A DNA stretch of 47,956 bases from an uncultured beta proteobacterium. GTDB lineage: Bacteria > Pseudomonadota > Gammaproteobacteria > Burkholderiales > Burkholderiaceae_C. Under the pieces are notes generated by a model, which made no database searches, was not told the DNA's origin, and saw only the letters and a list, made by a program, of their open reading frames with translations. Where the stretch lies: assembly GCA_903870065.1 (NCBI GenBank), contig CAIQBN010000126.1:1-47956 (forward strand). Direction: 5' to 3'. The position numbers and the translations under genes are program-made. Position 1 is the stretch's first letter; every line of letters begins with the position of its first letter. Below are positions 16,901-25,062 of the stretch, one piece after another.

Positions 16901-17312
16901 TCTTTCAAAAATCGCTGAAGCTTTGGAGACCCAGGTCAAGAGTGGCGTGAACGCATCCGAGCATGCGGGCCTGGTTGACCGCTTGCGCGATGCAATTGTG
17001 GCTACCACGTTGGCGCTCGAACCGATAGTCCAACGTCTTTCTTCCATTCAGACGACGTCGGCACCAACGGCCCGCAGCACCGGCGCAGAAACTCAAAAAG
17101 GAAGCAGCCAACACTACTCTGATCTGTCAACCCTGCTGGGTTTACTCAAGAACTCCAACATGCAGGCGCTGGACGCGTTTGATCGCCTTCGAGCGCAACA
17201 TGGTGCTGAAATGGGTACGGCACTAGGGCCTATCGGAGAGGCAATTGCCAAGCTGGATTTTCAGACGGCAGCGACCCTGTGCGAAGATCATGTTTTGAAA
17301 ATCTCGGCATAA
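13914..17312 (+). CDS. Hybrid sensor histidine kinase: dCache-HAMP-PAS-HisKA-HATPase-REC-HPt
   Basis: A 1132-residue sensor kinase starting at GTG 13914, only 20 bases after the binding-protein gene. A membrane helix (about 10-32), a periplasmic double-Cache-like sensor (to about 290), a second helix (about 297-318), a HAMP domain, and a PAS domain (about 395-515). The kinase has MSHEIRTPMNAI with phospho-His533 and an ATPase part with FGGTGLGLSI. A receiver follows (VVLMDIQMPVMDG, phospho-Asp831), then an HPt domain with LHTTKGLAATAG (His983). All phosphorelay residues are present, but the final response regulator is not in the window. An LDVDVDVDA stretch from a six-base repeat joins REC and HPt. 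The neighbour suggests sensing through a bound periplasmic protein. Confidence 0.9.
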   Translation: MKLRFNITVKLLGYLLIAGLVPLTVLGISALEISKRIVLEQAQTENVRVLGGFASYLSLYHDQIDDLATNIAGNEAVGGALRSADDPDSSGFDALNIRAQIGYTLNNYVRVKGLVSLDLFSAKGAHFHVGETLNVSTVAPETAQALINEASQSLSPSVWRGIGPNINSSSRHKQVVSVLRAIRHFSPQSGKSDTVGVLVISLTDDIMKEYLRRVPLPAGQQLMQVDTHGRIALHSLSDLIGQSLASELIDLLRLDQGTQQFNLNGQPVLLDVNASDREHGYLVMLTPRQLVTGKVAQLTLATGLLLALGLLGVLALTWRYARAVVAPIRAVSSGFNRLQRDPGIIHRPLPATQTDDEIGQLVDGFNRHLQALNAQSQSASELREAEVARRATENMMVTAMEALDEAFVIFDDNDRLLFCNEKYRDVYRASAEVIVPGNTFESIVRFGAEAGQYPAANGRVDEWVTERVALHRAGDSLLEQKLDSGRWMRIVERRTTIGQIVGFRFDITELKKAQESAEAASQAKSEFLANMSHEIRTPMNAILGMLKLLQGTDLSTRQRDYVSNTEGAARSLLGLLNDILDFSKVEAGKMTLDPRPFNLDRMLHNLGVVLSANLADKKIDVRFDLQTEVPRDLIGDDMRLQQVLINLGGNAIKFTSQGEVVVRVRGVESTEKTTRLEFSVQDSGIGIAPEKQVHIFSGFSQAESNTTRRFGGTGLGLSISKRLVHLMGGELKVDSKLGLGSTFHFEIPFALAPAKVPSLLEKFPLASTKKGQTQRLHGMRILVVEDNKINQLVAQGLLSQEGANVTLADNGQIGVQTVADTQPHFDVVLMDIQMPVMDGYTATRTIRHELALDTLPIIAMTANAMASDRAACLEAGMNDHVGKPFDLDYLVDVLLRHTGRLVQSSSAPNLDREDIPAKQETKISHNDLDVDVDVDAALSRMGGNLTMLASVLRTFTHDCVLVPEQLAMQLADGQFTDAARTLHTTKGLAATAGARGLSKIAEALETQVKSGVNASEHAGLVDRLRDAIVATTLALEPIVQRLSSIQTTSAPTARSTGAETQKGSSQHYSDLSTLLGLLKNSNMQALDAFDRLRAQHGAEMGTALGPIGEAIAKLDFQTAATLCEDHVLKISA
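16695..16718 (+). repeat. Hexanucleotide repeat in the REC-HPt linker
   Basis: CTGGAC followed by three GTGGAC units, read in frame as Leu-Asp-Val-Asp-Val-Asp-Val-Asp. Changes in unit number would lengthen or shorten the linker without a frameshift. Confidence 0.8.
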
Positions 17313-17327
17313 GGGCGGCTGAAAAAA

Positions 17328-19799
17328 TCATCCACAACTTCCCGTGTGACCGCACTGGGTGCAATAGTCGCAACCATCTTTACGGATCACAGCATGTGCT
17401 CCGCATTCGCTGCACTTCTTGCCAGCCATCACGGGCAACGGTGCCGTTGCTAACGCGCTTTCCTGGCGTGGCAGCAGGCCATCGGACTCATTCTGACTGT
17501 CGGCGACCCGGCGGTTGTAGTCCTGGGTCAACGAACTGATACGCTGGGCCTGGATGTTTTGTATCGCGTAGGCCACCGCTGCGACCTCAGAGTCATGCCA
17601 CATGGGAACCTGCGTACCGTCCTCTTTTTGATGCGTTCCCAAACGCACAGGACCCCTGTCCCATGCAACCTTTCGCATGTCGCTCAGGGCGCGCTCCAAA
17701 AAACCACCTCGTGCGGCTAGCGAAAGCAGACGCATACTGGATGTTATCCATTGCTGCGACTCACCACTTTGCCCGACGGGCATGAAAAACTCAATCGCAC
17801 GCTCAACCGTTCCGACCCCATTGGCCGCAGGGACTGGCAGAAATGAAACCAGAAGATACAGAGTTTTGTGGCCTTCCTGGGTCCAATAATCGATTTTTTC
17901 AGCGACGGCGGAAAGCGCACCCTTGGGACGCCGCTCAATCACGGTGCGCATGGGATCAACAACAGGCGCTACCACCTTGGGAGTAGCCTCTGGCTTTGCA
18001 GCACCGGTATCGAGGACCGACCCCAAAATAGCGTTGGGCCGGTAAGTTGCAAGACCTTTTAGACGCGCCTTCCATGCCTGCAAATACAGTCCCTGAAAAT
18101 CTTCGTATGGATAGTCAGCCGGAACATTGACGGTCTTTGAAATTGCAGTGTCAACAAATGGCTGCACCGCTTCCATCATCGCAATATGATCGGCAGCAGA
18201 CATCTCCAACGCGGATACGAAGTAGTCTGGAAGCTTGTCGACGTTGCCGCCGAGTTCACGGTACAAGCGCCAAGCATGGTCTTCCACTGCATAGTCTTTG
18301 GTACTGCCATCGGCCTCACGCTTTTTGCGGCGGTACATCCACGAAAACGCGGGCTCTATTCCATTGGAGGCATTGTCGGCGAACGCCAGACTGACAGTGC
18401 CTGTCGGCGCGATTGACAATAAATGGCTGTTCCGAATCCCATGTGTGCGAATGGTTTGCTGCAAGGCAGCTGGTAATCGACTCGCAAACGTACCCGCTGC
18501 CAGATAGCCTTCGGCGTTGAATTTGGGGAAAGCACCTTTTTCCTGCGCCAAAGCAACTGATGCGGTGTAGGCAGCGTCGCGCATGCTAATTGCAATTCGC
18601 GCTGCCATCTCGCGTCCTTCAGGCGCATCGTAGCGCAGGCACAACATTGCCAACACATTTCCCATGCCTGTAAAACCAACACCAATTCGGCGCTTGGCGG
18701 CCGACTCTTCTCGCTGCTGCGGTAATGGCCAATAGGTCACATCCAACACATTGTCAAGAGCGCGCACCTGAATCGCTACTGACTTTTCAAACGCCGCAAA
18801 GTCGAAAGAGGGCACCCCTGAAAATCCAAACGGGTATCGCACAAACCGCGGCAGAATAATTGGCCCGAGATCACAGCAGCCATAGGACGGCAGGGGCTGC
18901 TCACCGCACGGGTTAGTCGCAGCGATTGCCTCGCAGTAATTCAGGTTGTTGTCGCGATTGATATGGTCCAAAAACAATATGCCGGGCTCAGCAAAATCGT
19001 AGGTCGAGCGCATCACCGTCTCCCACAACTGCCGGGCAGGCAAGGTTTGGTACACCCACTTGCCATCAACACGTTGATAGGCTCCCTGCGCCATCACAGT
19101 CGCACCCGGCTTGGCAGGATGCACAAGCTCCCACGCCTGGTTGTCATTTAAAGCCTGCATGAATTGGTCGGTCATGCCAACCGAAACATTGAAATTATTC
19201 CAACGCCCGGGCGTGCGCTTGGCCGTAATAAATTCCAACACATCCGGATGATCGATGCGAAGAACACCCATTTGAGCACCGCGACGCGCGCCCGCACTTT
19301 CTACGGTCGAGCACGATTGGTCAAAGACGTTGATGTAACTACACGGCCCGGACGCCATGGAAGCAGTACCTTTGACTGCGGCGCCACGAGGACGGATCCG
19401 CGAGAAGTCATAACCCACACCGCCACCGCGGCGCATGGTTTCTGCCGCTTCTCGCAGGGCCTCGTAAATACCTGGGTAGCCATCGTCATCCATACCCTGA
19501 ATGCAATCACCGACTGGCTGCACAAAACAGTTGATCAGGGTTGCCTGAATTGCTGTGCCCGCGGCACTCATGATGCGACCGGCGCCAATCGCTCCCGCAT
19601 ACAAGTTCTCAAGAAATATCGCTTCGTACTTGGGTTGATCAACCTCAGCTTCTACGGACGCAAGTGCACGAGCAACGCGTGCAAAAAGATCTTCAATTCC
19701 GGTTTCCCCCGGTTTGAGGTACTTTTCAGCCAGCACATCGTCACTGATAGGTTGCACTGCGATGTTGCCCTGTGGCAAAGCAATCGGGTCACGTTTCAT
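17328..19799 (-). CDS. nrdJ: Adenosylcobalamin-dependent ribonucleotide reductase (class II)
   Basis: The enzyme makes deoxyribonucleotides using a B12 radical and works with or without oxygen. It shows LINCFVQPVGDCIQGMDDDG, RRGGGVGYDFSRIRPRGA, ATNPCGEQPLPSYG with the active-site cysteine, and SIAPTGTVSLAF. The C-terminus has a Cys4 zinc-ribbon (CSECG ... CTQCG) and a final redox-type cysteine. ATG 19799 gives 823 residues and has AGAGGAA about eight bases upstream. An in-frame ATG at 19916, with GGAG upstream, would add 39 residues with no recognisable family signature, so the start is open. No cobalamin riboswitch was recognised upstream. No class I or III reductase is in the window. Confidence 0.92.
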   Translation of the reverse strand: MKRDPIALPQGNIAVQPISDDVLAEKYLKPGETGIEDLFARVARALASVEAEVDQPKYEAIFLENLYAGAIGAGRIMSAAGTAIQATLINCFVQPVGDCIQGMDDDGYPGIYEALREAAETMRRGGGVGYDFSRIRPRGAAVKGTASMASGPCSYINVFDQSCSTVESAGARRGAQMGVLRIDHPDVLEFITAKRTPGRWNNFNVSVGMTDQFMQALNDNQAWELVHPAKPGATVMAQGAYQRVDGKWVYQTLPARQLWETVMRSTYDFAEPGILFLDHINRDNNLNYCEAIAATNPCGEQPLPSYGCCDLGPIILPRFVRYPFGFSGVPSFDFAAFEKSVAIQVRALDNVLDVTYWPLPQQREESAAKRRIGVGFTGMGNVLAMLCLRYDAPEGREMAARIAISMRDAAYTASVALAQEKGAFPKFNAEGYLAAGTFASRLPAALQQTIRTHGIRNSHLLSIAPTGTVSLAFADNASNGIEPAFSWMYRRKKREADGSTKDYAVEDHAWRLYRELGGNVDKLPDYFVSALEMSAADHIAMMEAVQPFVDTAISKTVNVPADYPYEDFQGLYLQAWKARLKGLATYRPNAILGSVLDTGAAKPEATPKVVAPVVDPMRTVIERRPKGALSAVAEKIDYWTQEGHKTLYLLVSFLPVPAANGVGTVERAIEFFMPVGQSGESQQWITSSMRLLSLAARGGFLERALSDMRKVAWDRGPVRLGTHQKEDGTQVPMWHDSEVAAVAYAIQNIQAQRISSLTQDYNRRVADSQNESDGLLPRQESALATAPLPVMAGKKCSECGAHAVIRKDGCDYCTQCGHTGSCG

Positions 19800-20013
19800 G
19801 GTCTTGTTTCCTCTGGAATCTGTTTTTGCATTTGGCATCAGCGTAATCGCCTGATGGCGTTGCTGCGCCAGCTTCGTCTGTGAATCGGTCTGGTAAATGG
19901 GAATGAAATTCGTCATCGCGCTCCATAGACGCCGTCAGTGCCTGCAAATATTGGCCTGACTGGACTACGCTGCCGGATGCTTCAAAGCAGCGTGGAATTT
20001 CATTCTTATGCAT
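19789..20013 (-). CDS. Possible small protein overlapping the nrdJ start
   Basis: A 74-codon frame begins at ATG 20013 and ends 11 bases inside nrdJ, in a different frame from the possible nrdJ N-terminal extension. The product is hydrophilic, with no membrane segment or known motif. An AGGGAG lies well upstream of its start, at longer than ideal spacing. Either this frame or the longer nrdJ start could be real, but not both need be. I do not recognise the product. Confidence 0.25.
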   Translation of the reverse strand: MHKNEIPRCFEASGSVVQSGQYLQALTASMERDDEFHSHLPDRFTDEAGAATPSGDYADAKCKNRFQRKQDHET

Positions 20014-20016
20014 CAA

Positions 20017-20337
20017 TGACGCGTTTCACTCCCTGCTGATCGTACCAAGAGTGGCCTCGAAATCCATCTAACACTCCAAAGAAAGTTACAGCGCGCATGC
20101 TTCCAGCAATTGCGCATAATTCCACATCACAAAATATCCATCGCCCCCCGCATATTCATTGCGTTGGTCGCTACCGTTTTTGGAATCTCGGATGCGTTGA
20201 TGCTATGGAGATGTTGTATTTGGGCCAACTCACAAAATTGAATGTTGGGGCGAATGTGCAAAGTTAGCCATCATGTGTATCGCATAATTGACGTAACGTA
20301 AACGTCAACCAGTTCCAATCATCAGGAGTAAATCAAC
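20017..20337. other. Intergenic region between nrdJ and the short-chain dehydrogenase
   Basis: About 320 bases carrying the outward promoters of nrdJ (minus) and the dehydrogenase (plus). Visible contents are an inverted repeat at 20288-20308, annotated separately, and an AGGAG ribosome-binding site eight bases before ATG 20338. No RNA gene or convincing riboswitch was seen. Confidence 0.6.
20288..20308. promoter_or_regulatory. Inverted-repeat operator, possibly LiuR/MerR type
   Basis: TTGACGT (20288-20294) and ACGTCAA (20302-20308) are perfect inverted arms with a seven-base centre AACGTAA. The ACGTAA/ACGTCAA pattern recalls operators of MerR-type LiuR regulators that control branched-chain amino acid and acyl-CoA breakdown in proteobacteria. 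This fits the downstream acyl-CoA-type dehydrogenase, but the assignment rests on memory. Confidence 0.45.
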
Positions 20338-21096
20338 ATGGAAGTTGCAGGCAAAGTATTCATCGTAACCGGCGGTGCTTCGGGACTCGGAGAGGGCACA
20401 GCCCGTATGTTGGCTGCAAAGGGCGGCACAGTCGTTATCGCTGATATGCAAGTTGAAAAGGGCGAAGCGATTGCCAAAGAGATCGGTGGCGCATTTGTGA
20501 AGTGTGATGTAAGCCAGGAACTGGATGGGCAAGCCGTGGTCGAAAAAGCTACGTCAATGGGCAAGCTGATGGGCCTGGTCAATTGCGCCGGCATTGCGCC
20601 CGCCGAGCGAACAATCGGAAAAAACGGCGCCCATAGCCTGTCGGTATTCACCAAGACTATCACCGTCAATCTGGTAGGCAGCTTCAACATGATCCGTCTT
20701 GCCGCAGATGCAATGGCAAAAAATGAACCCGAAACGACCGGCGAGCGGGGCGCAATCATCTCGACAGCTTCGGTGGCTGCATACGATGGCCAGATGGGAC
20801 AGGCAGCATACAGCGCATCTAAGGGCGGTGTAGTCGGTATGACCCTACCCATTGCACGCGACCTGGCACGAAACGGCATTCGCAATATGACGATTGCTCC
20901 TGGCATCTTTGGGACACCCATGATGTTTGGTATGCCCAAGGAGGTTCAGGATTCACTCGCCGCTGCAGTGCCCTTTCCGTCGCGCCTGGGGACACCGCAA
21001 GACTATGCCAAGCTGGCGCTCCACATTTTTGAAAATGACATGCTCAACGGTGAAGTGATTCGTTTAGATGGCGCGATCCGCCTGGCGCCGCGTTGA
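20338..21096 (+). CDS. Short-chain dehydrogenase, HSD10-type 3-hydroxyacyl-CoA dehydrogenase
   Basis: A 252-residue SDR enzyme with the NAD-binding motif TGGASGLG, NCAGIAPA, catalytic Ser in STASVAAYDGQ and YSASKGG (YxxxK). The insertion KNGAHSLSVFTKTITVNLVGSFNMIRLAADAM and the C-terminal PFPSRLGTPQDYAKLALHIFENDMLNGE are typical of the type II 3-hydroxyacyl-CoA (2-methyl-3-hydroxybutyryl-CoA) dehydrogenase family. It should oxidise 3-hydroxyacyl-CoA with NAD+ in the cytoplasm, as in fatty-acid or isoleucine breakdown. A clear AGGAG lies eight bases before the ATG. The nearby ETF-ubiquinone oxidoreductase, which takes electrons from acyl-CoA dehydrogenases, supports this role. Confidence 0.88.
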   Translation: MEVAGKVFIVTGGASGLGEGTARMLAAKGGTVVIADMQVEKGEAIAKEIGGAFVKCDVSQELDGQAVVEKATSMGKLMGLVNCAGIAPAERTIGKNGAHSLSVFTKTITVNLVGSFNMIRLAADAMAKNEPETTGERGAIISTASVAAYDGQMGQAAYSASKGGVVGMTLPIARDLARNGIRNMTIAPGIFGTPMMFGMPKEVQDSLAAAVPFPSRLGTPQDYAKLALHIFENDMLNGEVIRLDGAIRLAPR

Positions 21097-21117
21097 TGCA
21101 GCACGACACACTGGTCA

Positions 21118-21900
21118 CTACACCCCAAACCCATCGTCTGCGGCGATCACTGCGCCGTTGATGAAGTGGCTCTGATCTGAGCACAGAGTTACGAGCAGAG
21201 CGTCTAAGTCTTTTGGCTGGCCAACGCGTTTTCGCGGCAGCATTTGGACCAATTTTTGTCCAGCTTCGGTCTGCCAATGGCGATGGTTAATTTCAGTATC
21301 AATGTAGCCCGGACAAATCGCATTGACGTTGATCCCAAAGCGCCCCCACTCCAACGCCATGGCTTTCGTCATCTGAATCACTGCAGATTTACTCATGCAA
21401 TAGGCTCCGATTTTTGGCAAAACCCGCAAACCGGCCATTGAGGCAACATTGATGATTCGCCCGCCAGTGTAGTTTCCGGGAGCTGACCCGGTCGCCCTGG
21501 CAAGCATTCGTTTGCCAACCTCCTGCGCAACAAAAAAAGCCCCCTTTACATTAGTATCAAAGATATAGTCAAAATCTTCGGGCGATACATCCTGAAGTCG
21601 CTGCGTAGTGCTAACGCCTGAATTGTTGACCAAAATGTCAATGGAGCCCACTTCGGTTTCAGCATGGGCTACTGCCGACTTAATCGAATCATGGTCCGTG
21701 ACATCCAATTCGATCACATGGGCATCGCCACCTTCTGCGTCAATTGTCGCGCGTAGCTCCTTGAGTTTTTCGACACGCCTCGCCGCTAAAACAACGGCGG
21801 CACCTGCTGAAGCAAGGGTTCTGGCAAACTGCGCGCCGAGGCCACTGGAGGCACCTGTAATGAAGGCCACCCGGCCCGATAGATCAATGGTGTATGGCAT
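21118..21900 (-). CDS. Short-chain dehydrogenase/reductase (SDR)
   Basis: A 260-residue classical SDR with TGASSGLG at the N-terminus, NNSGVS, VASMAGLRVLPKIGAYCMSKS containing the YxxxK pair, and NAICPGYIDTEIN. The NxGx and ARR pattern after the second strand suggests NADP(H). It is convergent with the HSD10-type gene, ending 21 bases from it, and divergent from etfQO. Genes like this often sit with beta-oxidation genes and are named 3-oxoacyl or acetoacetyl-CoA reductases, but the substrate cannot be fixed from sequence. It is only distantly similar to its neighbour, so a recent duplication is unlikely. Confidence 0.85.
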   Translation of the reverse strand: MPYTIDLSGRVAFITGASSGLGAQFARTLASAGAAVVLAARRVEKLKELRATIDAEGGDAHVIELDVTDHDSIKSAVAHAETEVGSIDILVNNSGVSTTQRLQDVSPEDFDYIFDTNVKGAFFVAQEVGKRMLARATGSAPGNYTGGRIINVASMAGLRVLPKIGAYCMSKSAVIQMTKAMALEWGRFGINVNAICPGYIDTEINHRHWQTEAGQKLVQMLPRKRVGQPKDLDALLVTLCSDQSHFINGAVIAADDGFGV

Positions 21901-21971
21901 TTAGAGAACCTCTACGAATAAAAAAGAACGACCGTGCTATTCAGTCCAATCAGGGCTTAAAATCGCCGAAG

Positions 21972-21997
21972 GCCCAACCGACCTTAGACAGTTGGGC
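21972..21997. repeat. Inverted repeat in the etfQO leader
   Basis: GCCCAAC (21972-21978) and GTTGGGC (21991-21997) are perfect arms with a 12-base loop, 38 bases before the start codon of the ETF-ubiquinone oxidoreductase gene. It may be an operator or a leader hairpin. Confidence 0.4.
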
Positions 21998-22034
21998 TGA
22001 TTCAAACTACCCCCATTATTGAACGAGACACACC

Positions 22035-23726
22035 ATGACCAACGAGGAAATTCTTGCCCAATTCGGCCCCCGTGAAGCAATGGAATACGACGTTGTCGTG
22101 GTAGGTGGAGGACCGGCTGGTTTATCTGCAGCCATTCGTCTAAAACAATTAGCCGCAGAAAAAGGTTCCGATGTTTCAGTGGTCGTGCTCGAAAAGGGGT
22201 CTGAGCCTGGCGCTCATATTCTTTCCGGTGCGATCATGGATCCAATTGCACTCAACGAACTACTTCCCAATTGGAAAGAACTCGGAGCCCCCTTGAATCA
22301 GCCTGTAACTGATGACGCAATCCTTTTCATGGGTGAGAAATCGGCATTTCGCATGCCCAACTTCCTTCTACCCGAGTGCTCGCAAAACCATGGTAACTAC
22401 ATTATTAGCCTTGGCGCATTGACGCGATGGCTGGCTCAACAAGCAGAAAACCTGGGTGTCGAAATTTTCCCTGGGTTTGCGGCCGCAGAAGTTCTGTACA
22501 ACGATGACGGCTCTGTCAAAGGGGTTGCCACCGGCAACATGGGGGTAGACAAAGAGGGCAACCCTGGAGAGAACTTCCAAATCGGCATGGAACTGCTCGG
22601 CAAATACACCGTTTTTGCTGAAGGCGCTCGTGGCCATTTGGGCAAGCAAGTTATTGCTAAGTTCAAGCTTGATGAAGGACGTGATCCTCAATCGTATGGC
22701 ATTGGTATCAAAGAATTGTGGGAGGTTGACCCTGCGCGGCATGAACCGGGCTTTGCAATGCACACTGCTGGCTGGCCCATGGACGAACATACCTATGGTG
22801 GTTCTTTCATGTACCACATGGAAGACAACAAAATTGTTCTGGGCTTTGTCACTGGTTTGAACTACAGCAATCCCTATTTGAGTCCGTTCGAGGAATTCCA
22901 GCGCTGGAAGACCCACCCCAACATCCGCTATTACCTGGAAAATGGGAAGGGTGAGGTCACTGCCAAGCGCCTGTCCTACGGCGCACGCGCCATTACTGCG
23001 GGCGGACTGATGTCACTGCCCAAGACGGTCTTCCCCGGTGGCGCGCTGGTCGGTTGCGAGGCGGGTTTCCTCAATGTCAGTCGCATCAAGGGTAGCCACA
23101 CCGCCATCAAAACTGGCATGTTGGCGGCCGAGGCAGCCTATGACGCCATCGTCGCAAATCGCAAACACGACGAATTATTGGCCTACCCCATTGCATTTGA
23201 AGCAAGTTGGGTGTTCACAGAGCTTAACAAATCACGCAATTTCAAAGCATGGTTCAAGTGGGGTCTAACCATTGCAACATTGATGAACGGGCTTGAACAA
23301 TTTACACTGCGTGGACGTATGCCATGGACCATCCGCCGCGACAAGGCAGACCACGAATATCTCAGACCGGCATCCGAATGCAAGCCTATAGACTATCCAA
23401 AACCAGACGGCAAGCTAAGCTTTGATCGCTTGTCCAGCGTGTTCATAGGGAACGTTAACCATGAAGAGCAACAACCTGTCCACTTGACTCTCAAGGACAC
23501 TTCGGTCCCCGTCAGCATTAACTTGGCAAAGTTTGCGGGTCCGGAGGCGCGCTATTGTCCGGCAGGTGTGTATGAATTTATGAAAAACGAAGATGGTACA
23601 GATCGTCTTCAAATCAATGCGCAAAATTGCGTTCATTGCAAAACTTGCGATATCAAGGACCCCACACAGAACATCGTTTGGGTCACTCCCGAGGGCGGTG
23701 GCGGGCCAAACTACGCGGGCATGTGA
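22035..23726 (+). CDS. Electron-transfer flavoprotein:ubiquinone oxidoreductase
   Basis: A 563-residue membrane-bound flavoprotein. The FAD-binding motif VVVVGGGPAGLSAAIRL is near the N-terminus, followed by VVVLEKGSEPGAHILSGAIMDP, the ubiquinone-side region GGLMSLPKTVFPGGALVGCEAGF, and a C-terminal 4Fe-4S domain CPAGVYEF ... NAQNCVHCKTCDIKDP. All four cluster cysteines are visible. The enzyme passes electrons from reduced ETF, fed by acyl-CoA dehydrogenases, to the quinone pool. Length and motifs match the family closely. If rhodoquinone is made here, the quinone partner could vary with oxygen, which is inference. The etfAB genes are not in the window. Confidence 0.95.
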   Translation: MTNEEILAQFGPREAMEYDVVVVGGGPAGLSAAIRLKQLAAEKGSDVSVVVLEKGSEPGAHILSGAIMDPIALNELLPNWKELGAPLNQPVTDDAILFMGEKSAFRMPNFLLPECSQNHGNYIISLGALTRWLAQQAENLGVEIFPGFAAAEVLYNDDGSVKGVATGNMGVDKEGNPGENFQIGMELLGKYTVFAEGARGHLGKQVIAKFKLDEGRDPQSYGIGIKELWEVDPARHEPGFAMHTAGWPMDEHTYGGSFMYHMEDNKIVLGFVTGLNYSNPYLSPFEEFQRWKTHPNIRYYLENGKGEVTAKRLSYGARAITAGGLMSLPKTVFPGGALVGCEAGFLNVSRIKGSHTAIKTGMLAAEAAYDAIVANRKHDELLAYPIAFEASWVFTELNKSRNFKAWFKWGLTIATLMNGLEQFTLRGRMPWTIRRDKADHEYLRPASECKPIDYPKPDGKLSFDRLSSVFIGNVNHEEQQPVHLTLKDTSVPVSINLAKFAGPEARYCPAGVYEFMKNEDGTDRLQINAQNCVHCKTCDIKDPTQNIVWVTPEGGGGPNYAGM

Positions 23727-23744
23727 CTGCCCTGACTTCCAAGG

Positions 23745-24257
23745 TCAGTGAGGTGCAACCATTCCCAATTCGGCATTGCTTAGCAAAGCCTCCATATTCA
23801 TGACGATCAGCATGCGTTCAGCAACGTTCGCAAGCCCAAGAATAAATCGCCCATCAATAGCAGATTCAAACTGCGGAGCATCCTTGATCATTGTGGCGTC
23901 CAAATTCACGACATCCGAGACGGCGTCAACTACTGCCCCGATCACAGTACCTTTGAGCTTCAGAATGATTACAACAGTGAAATCGTTGTAATCCACCTTG
24001 GAAATATTGAGTTTCATGCGTAGATCGACAATAGGAACGATCACGCCCCGCAAATTTATAACCCCCTTTATAAAACTCGGGGAATTTGCCATTTTGGTAG
24101 GTTCTTCGTAGGATCGAATCTCCTGAACACGCATGATATCTATCGCGTAATCCTCGTCTCCAAGTCGTAAGGTGAGGTATTGCCCAGAGTAGGCACCGAC
24201 CGCATTACTGCGTTGGGTCGGTTGATCAACATTGGAAGTGGATTGTTCAGTTCGCAT
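23745..24257 (-). CDS. cheW: CheW-type chemotaxis coupling protein
   Basis: A 170-residue protein that is nearly all one CheW domain after a polar tail of about 25 residues. Visible features are YLTLRLGDEDYAIDIMRVQEI, SFIKGVINLRGVIVPIVDLRMKL, and VVDAVSDVVNL. CheW couples chemoreceptors to the kinase CheA in cytoplasmic arrays. No cheA, receptor or other che gene is near, so it is an orphan copy, perhaps for a second signalling array or a receptor elsewhere. The N-terminal tail is longer than in E. coli CheW. Confidence 0.92.
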   Translation of the reverse strand: MRTEQSTSNVDQPTQRSNAVGAYSGQYLTLRLGDEDYAIDIMRVQEIRSYEEPTKMANSPSFIKGVINLRGVIVPIVDLRMKLNISKVDYNDFTVVIILKLKGTVIGAVVDAVSDVVNLDATMIKDAPQFESAIDGRFILGLANVAERMLIVMNMEALLSNAELGMVAPH

Positions 24258-24317
24258 GGTTGTTTCCTTGGCATCGCAGTTCCCCCATTTGCCTCAAAGA
24301 GGGACACACGAGGAATC

Positions 24318-24332
24318 ATACACTTCGTGTAT
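24318..24332. repeat. Short palindrome between ppa and cheW
   Basis: ATACAC-TTC-GTGTAT is a perfect six-base inverted repeat with a three-base centre, in the 108-base gap before cheW. It could be an operator for cheW or a weak hairpin after ppa; no T-run follows it. Confidence 0.35.
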
Positions 24333-24365
24333 CTGCAATCAACAACCTGAACGATGCAGCCAGTG

Positions 24366-24902
24366 CTACCCGTGTTCTTTGTTGTAATTGGCAATACCGT
24401 CCATAATTTCCTGACGCGCAGATTCCGGTCCTTCCCAACCGAGAATCTTGACCCACTTACCTTCTTCAAGATCCTTGTAATGCTCAAAAAAGTGCGCAAT
24501 CGTCTTTAACCGGGCAGGACTCAAGTCATCGGGCTTCTGCCAGCGACTGTATAGCGACAAAATTTTATCGGTCGGCACGGCCAACACTTTGCCATCTTGA
24601 CCTGCCTCATCTTCCATCTTCAAAATTCCAATGGCGCGACAGGTCACGACGACACCCGGAATAAGTGGTACCGGCGTAATCACAAGTACGTCGACGGGGT
24701 CGCCATCGCCAGAAATTGTCTTTGGCACATATCCATAATTCGATGGATAGTGCATGGACGTACTCATGAATCGATCCACAAAAATCGCGCCACTGGCCTT
24801 GTCGACTTCATATTTAACAGGATCAGCATTCATTGGAATTTCAATGATCACGTTAAATGAGTCGGGTGCGTTCTTGCCAGGGGTAACGTTGTCGAGGGAC
24901 AT
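24366..24902 (-). CDS. ppa: Inorganic pyrophosphatase, soluble family I
   Basis: A 178-residue cytoplasmic enzyme that hydrolyses pyrophosphate to phosphate. The signature [10 protein letters not shown] with its metal-binding aspartates is present, as are [17 protein letters not shown] and KVLAVPTDK. Length fits bacterial family I enzymes (about 175). It is head to head with the membrane proton pyrophosphatase gene, 229 bases away, so both pyrophosphate-consuming enzymes share one control region. The soluble enzyme wastes the energy while the membrane enzyme stores it, so opposite regulation would be logical; this is inference. Confidence 0.96.
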   Translation of the reverse strand: MSLDNVTPGKNAPDSFNVIIEIPMNADPVKYEVDKASGAIFVDRFMSTSMHYPSNYGYVPKTISGDGDPVDVLVITPVPLIPGVVVTCRAIGILKMEDEAGQDGKVLAVPTDKILSLYSRWQKPDDLSPARLKTIAHFFEHYKDLEEGKWVKILGWEGPESARQEIMDGIANYNKEHG

Positions 24903-25062
24903 ATAAACTCTCTATGCTGGGTGGAAATGTTGTCTCAGATCAGTATTTACCCTCATTTTACTGACTCGACTCTTGCGTGGACGAAAAACGACGTTATTTC
25001 CAGTTACAGTCCGCGCGTTGGCCAATCATCTCCACAACGCATTGCTGAGCTGGAGCTTAGAG

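Noticed and set aside
19800-20337. Possible cobalamin riboswitch or NrdR boxes upstream of the B12-dependent reductase.
   Set aside because: No B12-box or clear NrdR palindrome could be found on the minus strand. A covariance-model search would settle it.
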